A DNA stretch of 64,000 bases from Acidobacteriota bacterium (GTDB taxonomy: Bacteria; Acidobacteriota; Terriglobia; Terriglobales; Acidobacteriaceae). A model generated the notes under the pieces. That model was not told the DNA's origin. It was given only the letters and a program-made list of their open reading frames with translations, and did not search any database. The translations under genes and the position numbers were made by a program. This document shows positions 1 to 7,688 of this stretch, piece after piece; the stretch's first letter is position 1, and each line of letters opens with the position of its first letter. The stretch covers positions 59,708-123,707 of the forward strand of contig JABCZL010000017.1 of assembly GCA_013289685.1 (NCBI GenBank), read 5' to 3'.

Positions 1-1048
1 CCTTGGCCAGCGCTTTGAGGCTGCGCGCGACTTCCGCGACTTCTTCGTGCCGGCGTCCGGGGCGCTTAGTGCCCGGAGAGACCAGCTGCAGGTAATCGAT
101 GATGGCCAGGGCCAAGCCTCGTTCGCGTTTCATGCGGCTTGCGCGGATGGCGATATCGATCACCGAGGATGATGAAGAGTCGTCTATCTCGATCTTCCAG
201 GCCATCATTTCGCCGATCACTTGCGCGATCGCGGACCAATCCTCGCGGCGAATGTGGCCGGTCCTCAGCAGGTGCGAGTTAATGCGTGCGCGGGAAGTCA
301 GGAGCCTCGTGATCAGCGAGTCCGCCGACATTTCCAGGCTGAAGATGGCGATGGGCCCGCCGCCAGCGACCGAGACGTTCTCAGCGATATTGAGAGCGAG
401 GGCGCTCTTTCCAACCGAGGGTCTGGCTGCCAGGATGATTAGCTCAGAAGGCTGGAGTCCGGACGTAAGGGCGTCCAGCTGGTTGTAACCTGTGGATAGG
501 CCGGTCAAACGGCGCCCTTCGTGTATTATTTTCTCGATTTTGTCGCTGTAGTCGGGTATCAGCTTCCGGATCCCCACGAGGCCTTTGCTGGCTTGGGTGT
601 CAGACAGCGCTGTAAATGCTGCGTGCGCTTGTTCAAGCAGGGCCGATGCGCTATCGCCTTCGAGCGCATTGGTCAATATCGACTGTGCAACAAAAGCCGC
701 GGCACGCCTGATCGAGACATCTTTAACGATGGCAGCGTAGTGAGCAACATTGCTGATCCGCGGAACTCCATCGATCAGCGCCGATAAATAGGCTGGACCT
801 CCCGCAGCCTCAAGATCCCCGGTGAGCTGAAGATGCTCAGTTAGTGTTATGAGATCGATCGGCTCCCGGGCGGCCGCGAGCTGAATCATGTGGGTTAAGG
901 TTCTACGGTGGCGATCATCGAAAAAATCTTCAGCATTTACCTTCTCGATGACCGTACTCAGGGTATCGTTGTCGAGTAAAATCGCGCCGAGGATCGCGCG
1001 CTCCGCATCAGGATTCTGTGGCAGATGGGGAGTCTCTTCTGGTTTCAC
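1..1048 (-). CDS. dnaB: Replicative DNA helicase, DnaB family (3' end beyond window)
   Basis: Translated from the minus strand, this frame has a DnaB N-terminal helical domain (NPDAERAILGAIL near residue 15) and a RecA-like helicase domain. The Walker A is AARPSVGKSA near residues 207-216 and the Walker B is AIIDYLQLV near residue 310. It would unwind DNA at the phage replication fork. The start is GTG at 1048. Its GTG overlaps the stop of the upstream gene as GTGA, which indicates translational coupling. The last part of the C-terminal domain lies outside the window. No polymerase or primase is visible here. The family assignment is certain; a specific loader is not identified. Confidence 0.96.
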   Translation of the reverse strand, partial: MKPEETPHLPQNPDAERAILGAILLDNDTLSTVIEKVNAEDFFDDRHRRTLTHMIQLAAAREPIDLITLTEHLQLTGDLEAAGGPAYLSALIDGVPRISNVAHYAAIVKDVSIRRAAAFVAQSILTNALEGDSASALLEQAHAAFTALSDTQASKGLVGIRKLIPDYSDKIEKIIHEGRRLTGLSTGYNQLDALTSGLQPSELIILAARPSVGKSALALNIAENVSVAGGGPIAIFSLEMSADSLITRLLTSRARINSHLLRTGHIRREDWSAIAQVIGEMMAWKIEIDDSSSSSVIDIAIRASRMKRERGLALAIIDYLQLVSPGTKRPGRRHEEVAEVARSLKALAK

Positions 1049-1509
1049 GCGGTCTTTCTCTGAAAGTTCTTCTCAAACCACGCGAGTCTCCGACAGGTGT
1101 CGCTACAGTATTTTTGCCAAGGTTTTTTGGGCGCAAACTCTTTGCGACATCCTTCACAACGTTCCGAGGCAAAGGTCATTTTGGTCCGCCTTATCTCTCT
1201 GCGTTTGCCATTAAAGCTAGGATTCAAAGACTTGATTAGTTTCGCTTCGTGTTTGAACGCCGCGTGTGCATTGTCAAAGAACTCTGCCGCCACCCTAGTG
1301 CAATCAGGCAAGTGGACATTTAACGGATGGGACCGCGACAATGGCCTACAGAGGCCGTTTGCGCTCGCACCAACGTAGAAGGCTTCATCGCCCTTCCAGA
1401 TCGTGTAAACGCACGGTTTTGATAGGGTTATAAAATCCCTGCTAGTCCAAGTGAATGTTGCCATGTCGTGCTTTGTCTTTGGTTGTGGCATGATGCGTCT
1501 ATACGCCAT
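1045..1509 (-). CDS. GIY-YIG-like nuclease with C-terminal zinc finger
   Basis: 154 residues. The middle shows a GIY-YIG-like core: CVYTIWKGDEAFYVGAS, then a conserved E in HEAKLIKSLNPSFN. The C-terminus carries a treble-clef-like zinc finger, C-x2-C near CEGCRKEF and C-x3-C near YCSDTC. This combination is common in small phage homing endonucleases, which cut DNA to spread their own gene. The first ATG (1509) has no clear ribosome-binding site, and an internal ATG at 1464 (MATFTW) is a plausible alternative. It overlaps the helicase start by 4 bp. Whether it is an active homing enzyme or a domesticated nuclease cannot be told. Confidence 0.72.
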   Translation of the reverse strand: MAYRRIMPQPKTKHDMATFTWTSRDFITLSKPCVYTIWKGDEAFYVGASANGLCRPLSRSHPLNVHLPDCTRVAAEFFDNAHAAFKHEAKLIKSLNPSFNGKRREIRRTKMTFASERCEGCRKEFAPKKPWQKYCSDTCRRLAWFEKNFQRKTA

Positions 1510-1536
1510 CGGAACGCATGCGTCAAGGCCTTAGCG

Positions 1537-1986
1537 TCACAGCCGGATCGCCCTCCGCGACTTGAGCTGTGCCAGTTCGGCTTGCAGTTCATTGACTCTT
1601 GCCCTTGCGCCAGGCTCCGGTGGCATTCCTGGTCCTGCTATGACCGGCAGTCTGCCGATAAGTTCGACCCTCAGCTGGTCGATCCTGTTCTGCATAAGCT
1701 GAAGGTCTTGGCGGGTTCGTAGATCGGCAAGCCTGCGCAGTGCCGGCTTGTCGATGTAGACCGCAAAGTATTCGGCATACTGCGCCGGCAGCCGGTCGCT
1801 GAAACGTCTCCTGTGAACATTGGCGGCAGCCGCGGCCTTTACTCGCGATCCGCGGCCGCGAGCCAGGATGCGCGTACCTTTGACGGCGTAAGCGCGAAGC
1901 TGCTTGAGGAAGGCGTTGCCTTCAGGTGTGTTGGGGACCCGAAGCAATGTGGCGATGGTTGGATCGTTCAGACCTGGTTTAGCCAC
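1537..1986 (-). CDS. Hypothetical protein, basic, helical
   Basis: 149 residues, rich in Ala and Arg, with predicted helices; no family recognised. The central part has an alanine/arginine stretch (SRVKAAAAANVHRRRF). The end, LKSRRAIRL, weakly resembles the P-[KR]-R-x-I-x-[LF]-[DE] tail found on other proteins of this phage. Its start overlaps the upstream gene by 8 bp, so the two are probably co-translated. No function is inferred. Confidence 0.7.
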   Translation of the reverse strand: MAKPGLNDPTIATLLRVPNTPEGNAFLKQLRAYAVKGTRILARGRGSRVKAAAAANVHRRRFSDRLPAQYAEYFAVYIDKPALRRLADLRTRQDLQLMQNRIDQLRVELIGRLPVIAGPGMPPEPGARARVNELQAELAQLKSRRAIRL

Positions 1987-2230
1987 GGCGCTTCTCTTTG
2001 GCTAGCTGCTGTATTTTGTAGGCAGTTAGTACCGTGGCCGCGTACAGACCGGCCAGCATCTCGAATGGATCGGAACTGGCTGCAGAAGCCGCCCTCGCTG
2101 CGGAGTGGCTCACCCTTGCGACCACGCGCTTGCGCTTCCAAGGGCCAAGTGAGACGTCCAGGTGTTCGAGCGCGAAACTGTGTAACTGGCTCAGCCAAAG
2201 ATCAATCTCGTCAGGTTTTGTTTTCGGCAT
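1979..2230 (-). CDS. Hypothetical protein, 83 aa
   Basis: An 83-residue helical protein (starts MPKTKPDEIDLWLSQLH). It is followed by the next minus-strand gene with an 8-bp overlap and sits 15 nt after the preceding gene. A short Shine-Dalgarno-like AAAGGAGC stretch precedes the ATG. No family recognised. Confidence 0.72.
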   Translation of the reverse strand: MPKTKPDEIDLWLSQLHSFALEHLDVSLGPWKRKRVVARVSHSAARAASAASSDPFEMLAGLYAATVLTAYKIQQLAKEKRRG

Positions 2231-2245
2231 TTCGCTCCTTTATTT

Positions 2246-2497
2246 TCATTTGGTCCTCTTGAGAAACGTGTTGAGAAATGTGCTGCCCACGATGATCTTG
2301 GTGCCGGCCGGGACCGTCATGATGACTTCCACTGGTTGAGGTGGCCCCGCCTGCACTATTTGTGCGTCGGTATCGGCTTCCAGGCAGACACCGACTTGGC
2401 AGTTGACCGAAGGTTGGTCCGGCGAGACCACGAGCTGCACGTGGCCTCGCGAACACACGTATGGCGTTACCCTGAACCGCATGCGCTCTCGTTTCAT
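2246..2497 (-). CDS. Hypothetical protein, 83 aa
   Basis: 83 residues with many beta-prone stretches and two Cys (VCSRGH, CQVGVC). It lies 5 nt downstream of the ParB-like gene and reads in the same direction. No family recognised. An internal ATG at codon 6 is an alternative start. Confidence 0.68.
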   Translation of the reverse strand: MKRERMRFRVTPYVCSRGHVQLVVSPDQPSVNCQVGVCLEADTDAQIVQAGPPQPVEVIMTVPAGTKIIVGSTFLNTFLKRTK

Positions 2498-2502
2498 GGG
2501 AC

Positions 2503-3993
2503 CTACTTTTTGGGCTTGGCTTCCTTGGCCTTTGGCTTGATCTGTTTCTCTTTGGCCAGCTTCGCGATCTCGGCCAGCGAAACATCTTCAGCCTTGGCCT
2601 TGGCTTCGAGCAGTGTAGCCTTTGGCGTGCTGCTGGTGGAGAACCAGAGCTCGCTGTCGGCCAGCATGAGCAAACACATCCATTGCTCGACGCCATCGGC
2701 ATTCAGTTTGGCGAGATTCTTCTCAATGGTTCCTTGGAAGTCTTTGCCGCCGTACTTACTGCTGGTGGGCTCCCAGGCCAGGGCATCGCAAACAGCTTTG
2801 GCGTGATCGTGGCTGAGAGTTCGGATTTGCCAGTCGAGGATCGCTCGATAATCCTTTTCGCTAACCTTGATGGGGTCCGACGCAAGTTCCTTGAAGATGA
2901 GCCCGCGGCGCCGCAGCTCCAGCCGGCGTGATTTGATCTTGACGTTTTGCTCTTTGCGCCAGGCACTGTTGCTGCTGCCACCGTCTGAAACGTAGCGATG
3001 CGTCTTGCATTTCGGATTGACGCAGACCGTGAGCACGTCTCCGACTTTGGCTGTTCTGCCACCCGCCCAATCGCCGTAGTAATCCAGCTTTTGAACGATG
3101 ATGCCTTGCTTGAGATTGGCGCAGTTTTTATCTTTGGCCGGCGTCCACTCGGTCGTGGCTATCGGCTTCTCACCATAGGAACTGCCCAACGTGAGTTTGA
3201 TCGCATCCGGAAACTTCGCGACCTGAATCGCTACCAGGGCCTCGACCTTCGAGTCGTAGCAAGTTGGATCGGTGCACGTATCGTTTCCCTTGATGTCGGC
3301 GAACAGCAACTTGTTCGCTCCGGTCCGCTTCGGACACGCAAGGCACGATCCGGCTGAAGGCTCCAACTTCGCGTCCTTGGTATCGAACGGCGCCTCGGCC
3401 AAGTTCAGAAAGAAGTGACGCTCGATTGAATCGGCCAAGCTGTGCGCGCTGTCGCCGCGCTTGAGATAGTCTAAACATTCCTTCTGCTGTTCCGGTTGCA
3501 ACCTGCAGACCTGGAGCGCGTGCGCCTGGCTGATCTTCAGTTCGCGGAACAGCTTCTTGACCGGCTCAATCAGTGCGCAGAACTTCAAGCGTATCTGCAC
3601 GTGCCGATCGCTCTTACCGGTCTTGGTGGCCAGTTGATCGATGGAGTAACCGAAGTCTTTCTGGAGCCGCTGATAGGTTTCTGCTTCGTCGAGCGGATGG
3701 AGATCATCCCGATGCATGTTCTCGATCAGTTGAATCTCGAAAGCTTCCGAGTCCGTCAGCGTTTTGACAATACACGGCACTTCCTTTAGGCCGGCAGCTT
3801 TGGCACCGCGATAGCGGCGCGAGCCAGCGACGATCAGGAAACCGTCATTATTGGAACGAACGAGCAACGGCTCCAGGATGCCTTTCTCTTTGATCGATTC
3901 GGTTAGTTCTTTGAGGCTGTCCTTGTCGAACGTGGTCCGGGGGTTGGTGCTTTCGTGTAATAAAACTAGTTCGATATTTTGAATCTCCAGCAT
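2503..3993 (-). CDS. ParB/RepB/Spo0J-like protein with Cys-rich middle
   Basis: 496 residues. The N-terminus is a ParB N-terminal (ParB/Srx-fold) domain: GSRRYRGAKAAGL near residue 57 matches the conserved nucleotide-binding box, and LIENMHRDDLHPLDEAE near residue 90 matches the ENxxRxxLxPxExA box. A helix-turn-helix region follows (YSIDQLATKTGKSDRHVQIRL). The middle has a possible zinc site (CLACPKR, then CTDPTCYD), and the C-terminus is Lys-rich. In other systems such proteins bind centromere-like sites or regulate transcription. No ParA is visible, so partition is not implied. The start is fixed by an AAAGGGAGAATC Shine-Dalgarno motif at 4000-4011, directly behind the stop of the HNH gene. 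Confidence 0.88.
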   Translation of the reverse strand: MLEIQNIELVLLHESTNPRTTFDKDSLKELTESIKEKGILEPLLVRSNNDGFLIVAGSRRYRGAKAAGLKEVPCIVKTLTDSEAFEIQLIENMHRDDLHPLDEAETYQRLQKDFGYSIDQLATKTGKSDRHVQIRLKFCALIEPVKKLFRELKISQAHALQVCRLQPEQQKECLDYLKRGDSAHSLADSIERHFFLNLAEAPFDTKDAKLEPSAGSCLACPKRTGANKLLFADIKGNDTCTDPTCYDSKVEALVAIQVAKFPDAIKLTLGSSYGEKPIATTEWTPAKDKNCANLKQGIIVQKLDYYGDWAGGRTAKVGDVLTVCVNPKCKTHRYVSDGGSSNSAWRKEQNVKIKSRRLELRRRGLIFKELASDPIKVSEKDYRAILDWQIRTLSHDHAKAVCDALAWEPTSSKYGGKDFQGTIEKNLAKLNADGVEQWMCLLMLADSELWFSTSSTPKATLLEAKAKAEDVSLAEIAKLAKEKQIKPKAKEAKPKK

Positions 3994-3999
3994 TTTTTT

Positions 4000-4011
4000 G
4001 ATTCTCCCTTT
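4000..4011 (-). promoter_or_regulatory. AAAGGGAGAATC ribosome-binding motif of the ParB-like gene
   Basis: The minus strand reads AAAGGGAGAATC, then an A-run, then the ATG at 3993. It is the same extended ribosome-binding motif that precedes many genes to the right. Unlike most copies it has no strong hairpin just upstream; instead the TAA stop of the HNH gene is only 9 nt away. Confidence 0.7.
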
Positions 4012-4019
4012 TTGTGAAG

Positions 4020-4703
4020 TTACAGATGAGACCAGTTCTTGCGATGCAAGATGTAGGAAATTCTAGACCGTGAAACTCTAAATCGTTCAGCAATGAGTCG
4101 GTGATTGTGGCCAGATGCGGCTAATTGCCTAATTTGCAAAACTTGATTTTCAGTTAGTTTGGCGTGACCGTTCTTGACGCCACGCGCGCGAGTGCCGTGG
4201 CGTAATTGATCAGCAGCGTTCTCTTTTGGAGTGCCCCACTTCAGATTCGATAACTTGTTATTGCCTGCATTGTTGTCGTCGTGAAGAGATTCCAGCCCTG
4301 GCGGACACGGGCCGACGAACGCGGTTAAAACTAGGACATGAACGTATTTCTTAGTTTCCTTTCTGTCTGCGGTCCAAAGAGAGACTCGCAAATGGCCCGT
4401 GCGATTTGAACGCCACGGCTTTAGAAATCTCCCGAACCTGTGCGAGTTCCTGAACGATGCATATATAGCGCGGACGCGGCCCAAGCTGCTAACTTCGTAG
4501 CGATCGGCGAAACCGGGAACCGGACGCCATTCCTCTTCTGGAATGACGTTGTTAACGTCAGTGATTACAGCAAGGGCCTTTTCTAACGGCCAGCCAGCAT
4601 CTATGCGTTTCCAAAGAGTAGCCGGTTTGATCCCTACCTTACGCGCCCATGCCGTAATGGATAGCGACGTGTCCAGGAAAGTTATCGATCTCTTCTTAGG
4701 CAT
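4020..4703 (-). CDS. HNH homing endonuclease with NUMOD4-type domain and HTH
   Basis: 227 residues. The order is: an N-terminal DNA-binding segment (SITAWARKVGIKPATLW); a NUMOD4-like box (EEWRPVPGFADRYEVSSLG near residues 56-74); an HNH core (SLHDDNNAGNNKLSNLKWG); and a C-terminal helix-turn-helix (HRLIAERFRVSRSRISYIL). This architecture is typical of free-standing homing endonucleases. The gene starts inside the end of the upstream gene (8-bp overlap) and ends directly before the ParB-like gene, so it looks like a mobile insertion between two phage genes. Confidence 0.92.
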   Translation of the reverse strand: MPKKRSITFLDTSLSITAWARKVGIKPATLWKRIDAGWPLEKALAVITDVNNVIPEEEWRPVPGFADRYEVSSLGRVRAIYASFRNSHRFGRFLKPWRSNRTGHLRVSLWTADRKETKKYVHVLVLTAFVGPCPPGLESLHDDNNAGNNKLSNLKWGTPKENAADQLRHGTRARGVKNGHAKLTENQVLQIRQLAASGHNHRLIAERFRVSRSRISYILHRKNWSHL

Positions 4704-5154
4704 CGTATTTCCTTTGAATCGCTACAACCTTCTCATTCAGTTCCTTGAACTCTGCTTCGGTTATCCAGCGCGGCGACGGCAAACAACCATGGGGGCAACG
4801 AAGCCATTCGTTATCGACGCAGCCAAAGCATCGGCAAACTAGCGGTCTTATCGCATATGCCATGCAGGAGCCCATCTCACTAAGAAAAACACAGCGCAAG
4901 TCCTCCCGACTAGAGGGCGCAAGACCGATAAAATGCTGCCGTATGAACTCCTGATCAGGAAGGTGTGGGCGTTCACTAGGTTCAAATATCGTTACCAACT
5001 CGAGCCACCCGCGCTTGTCCTCGAGCCGCTGTGCTTCGATCTTCGGAATCAGGATAGGACCGCAGTAATCGAAACACTTCCGCTGACACTGGACCTGCGG
5101 CAGGGTTGCGTAGAGTGCTTCCAGTTCTGCGTATTTGCTAGCGGATTCTGTCAT
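4696..5154 (-). CDS. YkgJ-like cysteine-cluster protein
   Basis: 152 residues with a Cys pattern like the CxxCxxCC (YkgJ) family: CQRKCFDYCG near residue 23, then GSCMAYAIRPLVCRCFGC near residues 94-111 and CPHGC. Such proteins are thought to bind zinc or an iron-sulfur cluster; their substrate is unknown. A second protein of the same general type is at 15394-15867. Confidence 0.68.
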   Translation of the reverse strand: MTESASKYAELEALYATLPQVQCQRKCFDYCGPILIPKIEAQRLEDKRGWLELVTIFEPSERPHLPDQEFIRQHFIGLAPSSREDLRCVFLSEMGSCMAYAIRPLVCRCFGCVDNEWLRCPHGCLPSPRWITEAEFKELNEKVVAIQRKYDA

Positions 5155-5314
5155 CGAGTATAAACTCCAGTATCTTGATTTTGCGCCGCGTCTCCACTAT
5201 CTGACGTTCTAGCAATTCCTTTTCGACGAATGCCTTGTTGCGGCAGTCGGCACACGCCACATGATCGTGATTATCGGTCGCGCCAAAGGCTCGTCCACAG
5301 ATTGGACAACTCAT
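5138..5314 (-). CDS. Small zinc-ribbon protein, 58 aa
   Basis: The start is ATG at 5314, overlapping the stop of the upstream gene as ATGA. The 58-residue product begins MSCPICGRAFG. It has two CxxC knuckles (CPIC and CADC), followed by a helical C-terminus (ELLERQIVETRRKIKILEF). A longer reading frame that begins at 5491 mostly overlaps the neighbouring gene and is not favoured. Function unknown; probably DNA-, RNA- or protein-binding. Confidence 0.75.
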   Translation of the reverse strand: MSCPICGRAFGATDNHDHVACADCRNKAFVEKELLERQIVETRRKIKILEFILDDRIR

Positions 5315-5532
5315 AGTTGTGAAGGCTTGCTCGGCCGCGGCTTCCAAAGCCGGTCTTTCGCAGCCCGAATCTCCTTTCCTAGTTTTATGTCGCACCAGTA
5401 CGTCGTAGGCGCAAACAAGCCGGCCTTTTTCATGGCCTTGATGATTTCGTACTCCATCTCGGACAGGATTGACCGGTGTCCGACGAGCCAATCAACGCGC
5501 TGCTTAAACGTGGACCGCTTCTCGCGGCTCAT
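5311..5532 (-). CDS. Hypothetical protein, 73 aa
   Basis: 73 residues, helical and basic (starts MSREKRSTFKQRVDWLVG). Both ends are joined to neighbours by 4-bp ATGA overlaps, which strongly supports it as a real gene of a coupled cluster. No family recognised. Confidence 0.78.
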   Translation of the reverse strand: MSREKRSTFKQRVDWLVGHRSILSEMEYEIIKAMKKAGLFAPTTYWCDIKLGKEIRAAKDRLWKPRPSKPSQL

Positions 5533-6158
5533 AGTCCGAACCTTTCGAGCGCCTTGTAAACTCTCGGCACCGGACGATGTTCGTTCACGATATCCACAAA
5601 CCAGCGGAGTTTCTTGTATTCCTTGCTTGGAGTGTAGGCGTCGATGATCGTGAAAAAAAGAAACACGTCCATATCCTTGATCGACAGAACGTTATTCAGC
5701 CTGCTCTGCTTGACGCGGCCCTTTTCCTCGAACCCTTTCCAGATGGCCCAGTTCTCATCGTGGTACTGCACCATATTGAGCAAGTCATTTCTCTGCGCCG
5801 GCTCGACCAGGGTTTCGTCAAGGAACTCAGCCAAGAATCTCTTGGCGAGCGTGGCGTGGCTTTCATTCCCCGCGATCGGTGAGTCTCGCTTCGCCCAAAG
5901 TTTCATGGTGTCGTGCGTGTGGACCAGGATGCGCAGCTTCCAATACTCCACTTCCGAGAGAAGCGGATGCAACATCATCAGGTTATTTTCAAGATCGATA
6001 ATGTGGAGCTCGACTGTGCCTTCGGCGTGGCCGGTTCGCGGCTTCCCGTATTTCACTCCCTCGGTGTACCGAGGATCGGCGGTGATCTTTTCGTAGATCG
6101 TTTGCAGCTTCTGGACGTCCCAATAGACCTTATAGAACTCCGGTGAGTTTGCGATCAT
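5529..6158 (-). CDS. HD-domain protein (putative metal-dependent phosphohydrolase)
   Basis: 209 residues. It shows the HD superfamily pattern: a first His in GHAEGTVELHIIDLE near residues 43-57, the paired His-Asp in LVHTHDTMKLW, and a downstream YHDENW. HD enzymes hydrolyse phosphoester bonds of nucleotides or RNA; here a role in nucleotide metabolism or anti-host signalling is possible but unproven. ATGA overlaps link it to both neighbours. Confidence 0.72.
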   Translation of the reverse strand: MIANSPEFYKVYWDVQKLQTIYEKITADPRYTEGVKYGKPRTGHAEGTVELHIIDLENNLMMLHPLLSEVEYWKLRILVHTHDTMKLWAKRDSPIAGNESHATLAKRFLAEFLDETLVEPAQRNDLLNMVQYHDENWAIWKGFEEKGRVKQSRLNNVLSIKDMDVFLFFTIIDAYTPSKEYKKLRWFVDIVNEHRPVPRVYKALERFGL

Positions 6159-6346
6159 TGCACGCCCTCGTACTTGTTGGCGATGATGTTGAACGGACCG
6201 AAACAGGCAATCAGCGCGGTTTCGTCATGGCGTTCCATGAAGTGGTTCGCTTCATCCACTGTGTCGGTGATGGCGCGAACCAGGAACCGCTTGCCCATGC
6301 TGTAAATCCAGAGCTGCTCTCCGCCTTTCTTAGCTTTGTGAATCAC
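6155..6346 (-). CDS. Hypothetical protein, 63 aa
   Basis: A 63-residue protein (MIHKAKKGGEQLWIYSMG) joined by ATGA overlaps to the HD gene downstream and to the gene upstream. It appears to be a small alpha/beta protein; no family recognised. Confidence 0.75.
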   Translation of the reverse strand: MIHKAKKGGEQLWIYSMGKRFLVRAITDTVDEANHFMERHDETALIACFGPFNIIANKYEGVQ

Positions 6347-6630
6347 ACCACACCTCGTTTCTGCGCGTTCGTTTGCCAGCGTTCTTCCAAGTGGAAATGG
6401 ATTGGGATGGTGGTGCCGCCGCTGTCGTAGTACCGGATGAACTCGCGGACGGTGGGAGAAGTTTCAGCTACGTGCTCGCCGTTGTCTTGCCAGACGATCT
6501 CATCTTCGTAGACTTCCGGAGAAGGCAGGCCGGCGCGCTTCATGGCCAGGGCAATCGGGCACGCGCAAGGATCGCCTGGTTTGCCGTTGGCGATATCGGA
6601 CATCGTCACCCAAACGGTTACGTGGATCAT
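6343..6630 (-). CDS. Small phage protein with CPIALAMKRAG motif
   Basis: 95 residues. The core CPIALAMKRAG is followed by a beta segment and a C-terminal FIRYYDSGGTTIPIHFHLE. This layout (CP-hydrophobic-A-x-A-M-x-R, later FI-x-x-[YF]-D-x-G ... P-x-x-F-x-L) is familiar from small phage proteins of unknown function. The gene at 9059-9262 has a similar CPLAQAMLRR core and may be a paralogue. ATGA overlaps occur on both sides. Confidence 0.75.
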   Translation of the reverse strand: MIHVTVWVTMSDIANGKPGDPCACPIALAMKRAGLPSPEVYEDEIVWQDNGEHVAETSPTVREFIRYYDSGGTTIPIHFHLEERWQTNAQKRGVV

Positions 6631-6788
6631 GTTTGGCTCGGCCGCTGTTCCTTGAGCGGCTTTGGTTGCATCGGGGGATCGGTCGGATCAATCTGCCTGC
6701 GCTTTTGCTCCCACTCTCGGATGAGCTCTGGATCGCCGCACCCTCTGAAAAACACAATCGCCAAAAGCAAAACCTGTCGGCGTGTCAT
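6627..6788 (-). CDS. Small putative lipoprotein, 53 aa
   Basis: ATG at 6788, TGA at 6627-6629; 53 residues. It begins MTRRQVLLLAIVFFRGCGD: two Arg, a hydrophobic stretch and a Cys at about position 18, like a short lipoprotein signal, although Arg at -2 is atypical. The remainder is short and Pro/Gln-rich. It overlaps both neighbours by ATGA. It could be a lysis-accessory or membrane-anchored protein; function unknown. Confidence 0.62.
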   Translation of the reverse strand: MTRRQVLLLAIVFFRGCGDPELIREWEQKRRQIDPTDPPMQPKPLKEQRPSQT

Positions 6789-6895
6789 CGCCAGAGATCG
6801 TCCCACATTAGCCAGACGAAAAAGATCACGATGAAGGACCCGAACACTAAGGCTCCAAACGACGCCTTCAAAACTTCAAGGTGCTCTGGTGTCAT
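6785..6895 (-). CDS. Single-span membrane protein, 36 aa
   Basis: A 36-residue protein starting MTPEHLEVLKASFG, with one hydrophobic segment (FGALVFGSFIVIFFVWLMW). The start is chosen because an AAGGGAGAATC motif sits 5 nt upstream of the ATG at 6895. Its stop overlaps the next start as ATGA. Function unknown. Confidence 0.72.
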   Translation of the reverse strand: MTPEHLEVLKASFGALVFGSFIVIFFVWLMWDDLWR

Positions 6896-6900
6896 TTTTT

Positions 6901-6948
6901 GATTCTCCCTTGTTATTTGAAGCGGGGAGGTCCGTAGAGTCTCCCCGC
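6901..6948 (-). promoter_or_regulatory. Hairpin plus AAGGGAGAATC motif
   Basis: The minus strand has an 8-bp GC-rich stem, GCGGGGAG (6948-6941) pairing with CTCCCCGC (6929-6922), then a spacer, then AAGGGAGAATC and the ATG at 6895. The layout is the same as the other hairpin/ribosome-binding elements, but the loop here is longer (about 11 nt) and lacks the R-CCG-V-R-AA loop. It could also act as a weak transcription pause site. Confidence 0.6.
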
Positions 6949-7015
6949 CCATTGTGGCCGCCACCAACATTTCGACTCTGGGCTCCAAGGGCTATATGGC
7001 GGTCACAAAGATCAA

Positions 7016-7564
7016 TCAGTTGATCGTGCTATCCGTAACCGTTCCGCTTCCGCCTTGGAGCGTATCGGTGTAGTACGTGGTGCAGCGACCATAGCGGCAC
7101 GCCGTATGCGACGTGCGAACGTAAGTCGCTGTCACGCTGAAGCCATCCAGGCGATTGTTGCTGTTCTCGTAAGTTCCCCATTCGCCAGTGAAGTAAGGGC
7201 AGGTTGTGCTTCCCGAAACTGTGAACGTGTCTCCTGTGTGGGTGCCGTTGCCGATAGTCCATACTTTCTGTCCGAAGGCAATCGGGTTGCACGGCGAGAG
7301 ATAGCCGTTGTTCAGATAACCAAGCTGGAACGGAACGTCGATGGCCGATCCGTATCCGCTGCCGAAGCTGGAGTTGAGGCTGACGGCTCCCATTTCGTAA
7401 GGGTACGGAGGATTTGCCGGATCGCTTCCATCCCAAGAAGTGATTTGGGAGTTGGCGTTGAACACAAAAGTGTTAGACAACGACACCGTCTGGGCCTTTG
7501 CCTGGTTTGTTACGAACAACAGCACTGCCAGAATCGGAAAGATGAATCGCCTTACCATTTGCAT
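7016..7564 (-). CDS. Exported protein of unknown function
   Basis: 182 residues with a clear Sec signal peptide (MQMVRRFIFPILAVLLFVTNQ, then AKA-Q cleavage near residue 24). The mature part is rich in Ser, Thr, Asn and Gly, with four Cys in its C-terminal half that could form disulfides. AAGGAG 7 nt before the ATG at 7564 supports this start. It is probably sent to the periplasm or cell surface of the infected host. No family recognised. Confidence 0.75.
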   Translation of the reverse strand: MQMVRRFIFPILAVLLFVTNQAKAQTVSLSNTFVFNANSQITSWDGSDPANPPYPYEMGAVSLNSSFGSGYGSAIDVPFQLGYLNNGYLSPCNPIAFGQKVWTIGNGTHTGDTFTVSGSTTCPYFTGEWGTYENSNNRLDGFSVTATYVRTSHTACRYGRCTTYYTDTLQGGSGTVTDSTIN

Positions 7565-7602
7565 TGTCGATCTCCTTTTTTTTGATTTGTGATTTGATAT
7601 TT

Positions 7603-7688
7603 GGCGGCGGTCACCCCGGGCCTTTTATTCGCTTGTGTCCTGGCAACCGCCGCCCTATTCAGCCGCTGTGCCGGTCGGCACTGCGGCT
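7603..7688 (-). other. Structured intergenic region: two strong hairpins
   Basis: Downstream of the DUF5131 stop and upstream of the exported-protein gene, the minus strand can form two stems. One is AGCCGC/GCGGCT with inner GTGCC/GGCAC (7661-7688). The other is a 9-bp GGCGGCGGT/ACCGCCGCC stem (7603-7611 with 7646-7654) around a 34-nt loop. No T-run follows in the direction of transcription, so neither is a standard intrinsic terminator. A regulatory leader or mRNA-end structure is possible. Confidence 0.55.

Noticed and set aside
2503..3993. Plasmid-like partition system (ParA/ParB)
   Set aside because: Two ParB-like proteins exist but no ParA-type ATPase or repeated centromere-like sites were seen in the window.
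3848..4093. 81-residue frame across the HNH/ParB junction
   Set aside because: It overlaps the coding ends of two well-supported genes in another frame.
6901..6948. Intrinsic terminator at the GCGGGGAG/CTCCCCGC hairpin
   Set aside because: No T-run follows the stem in the direction of transcription; AAATAACAAGGGAG follows, leading into a gene.
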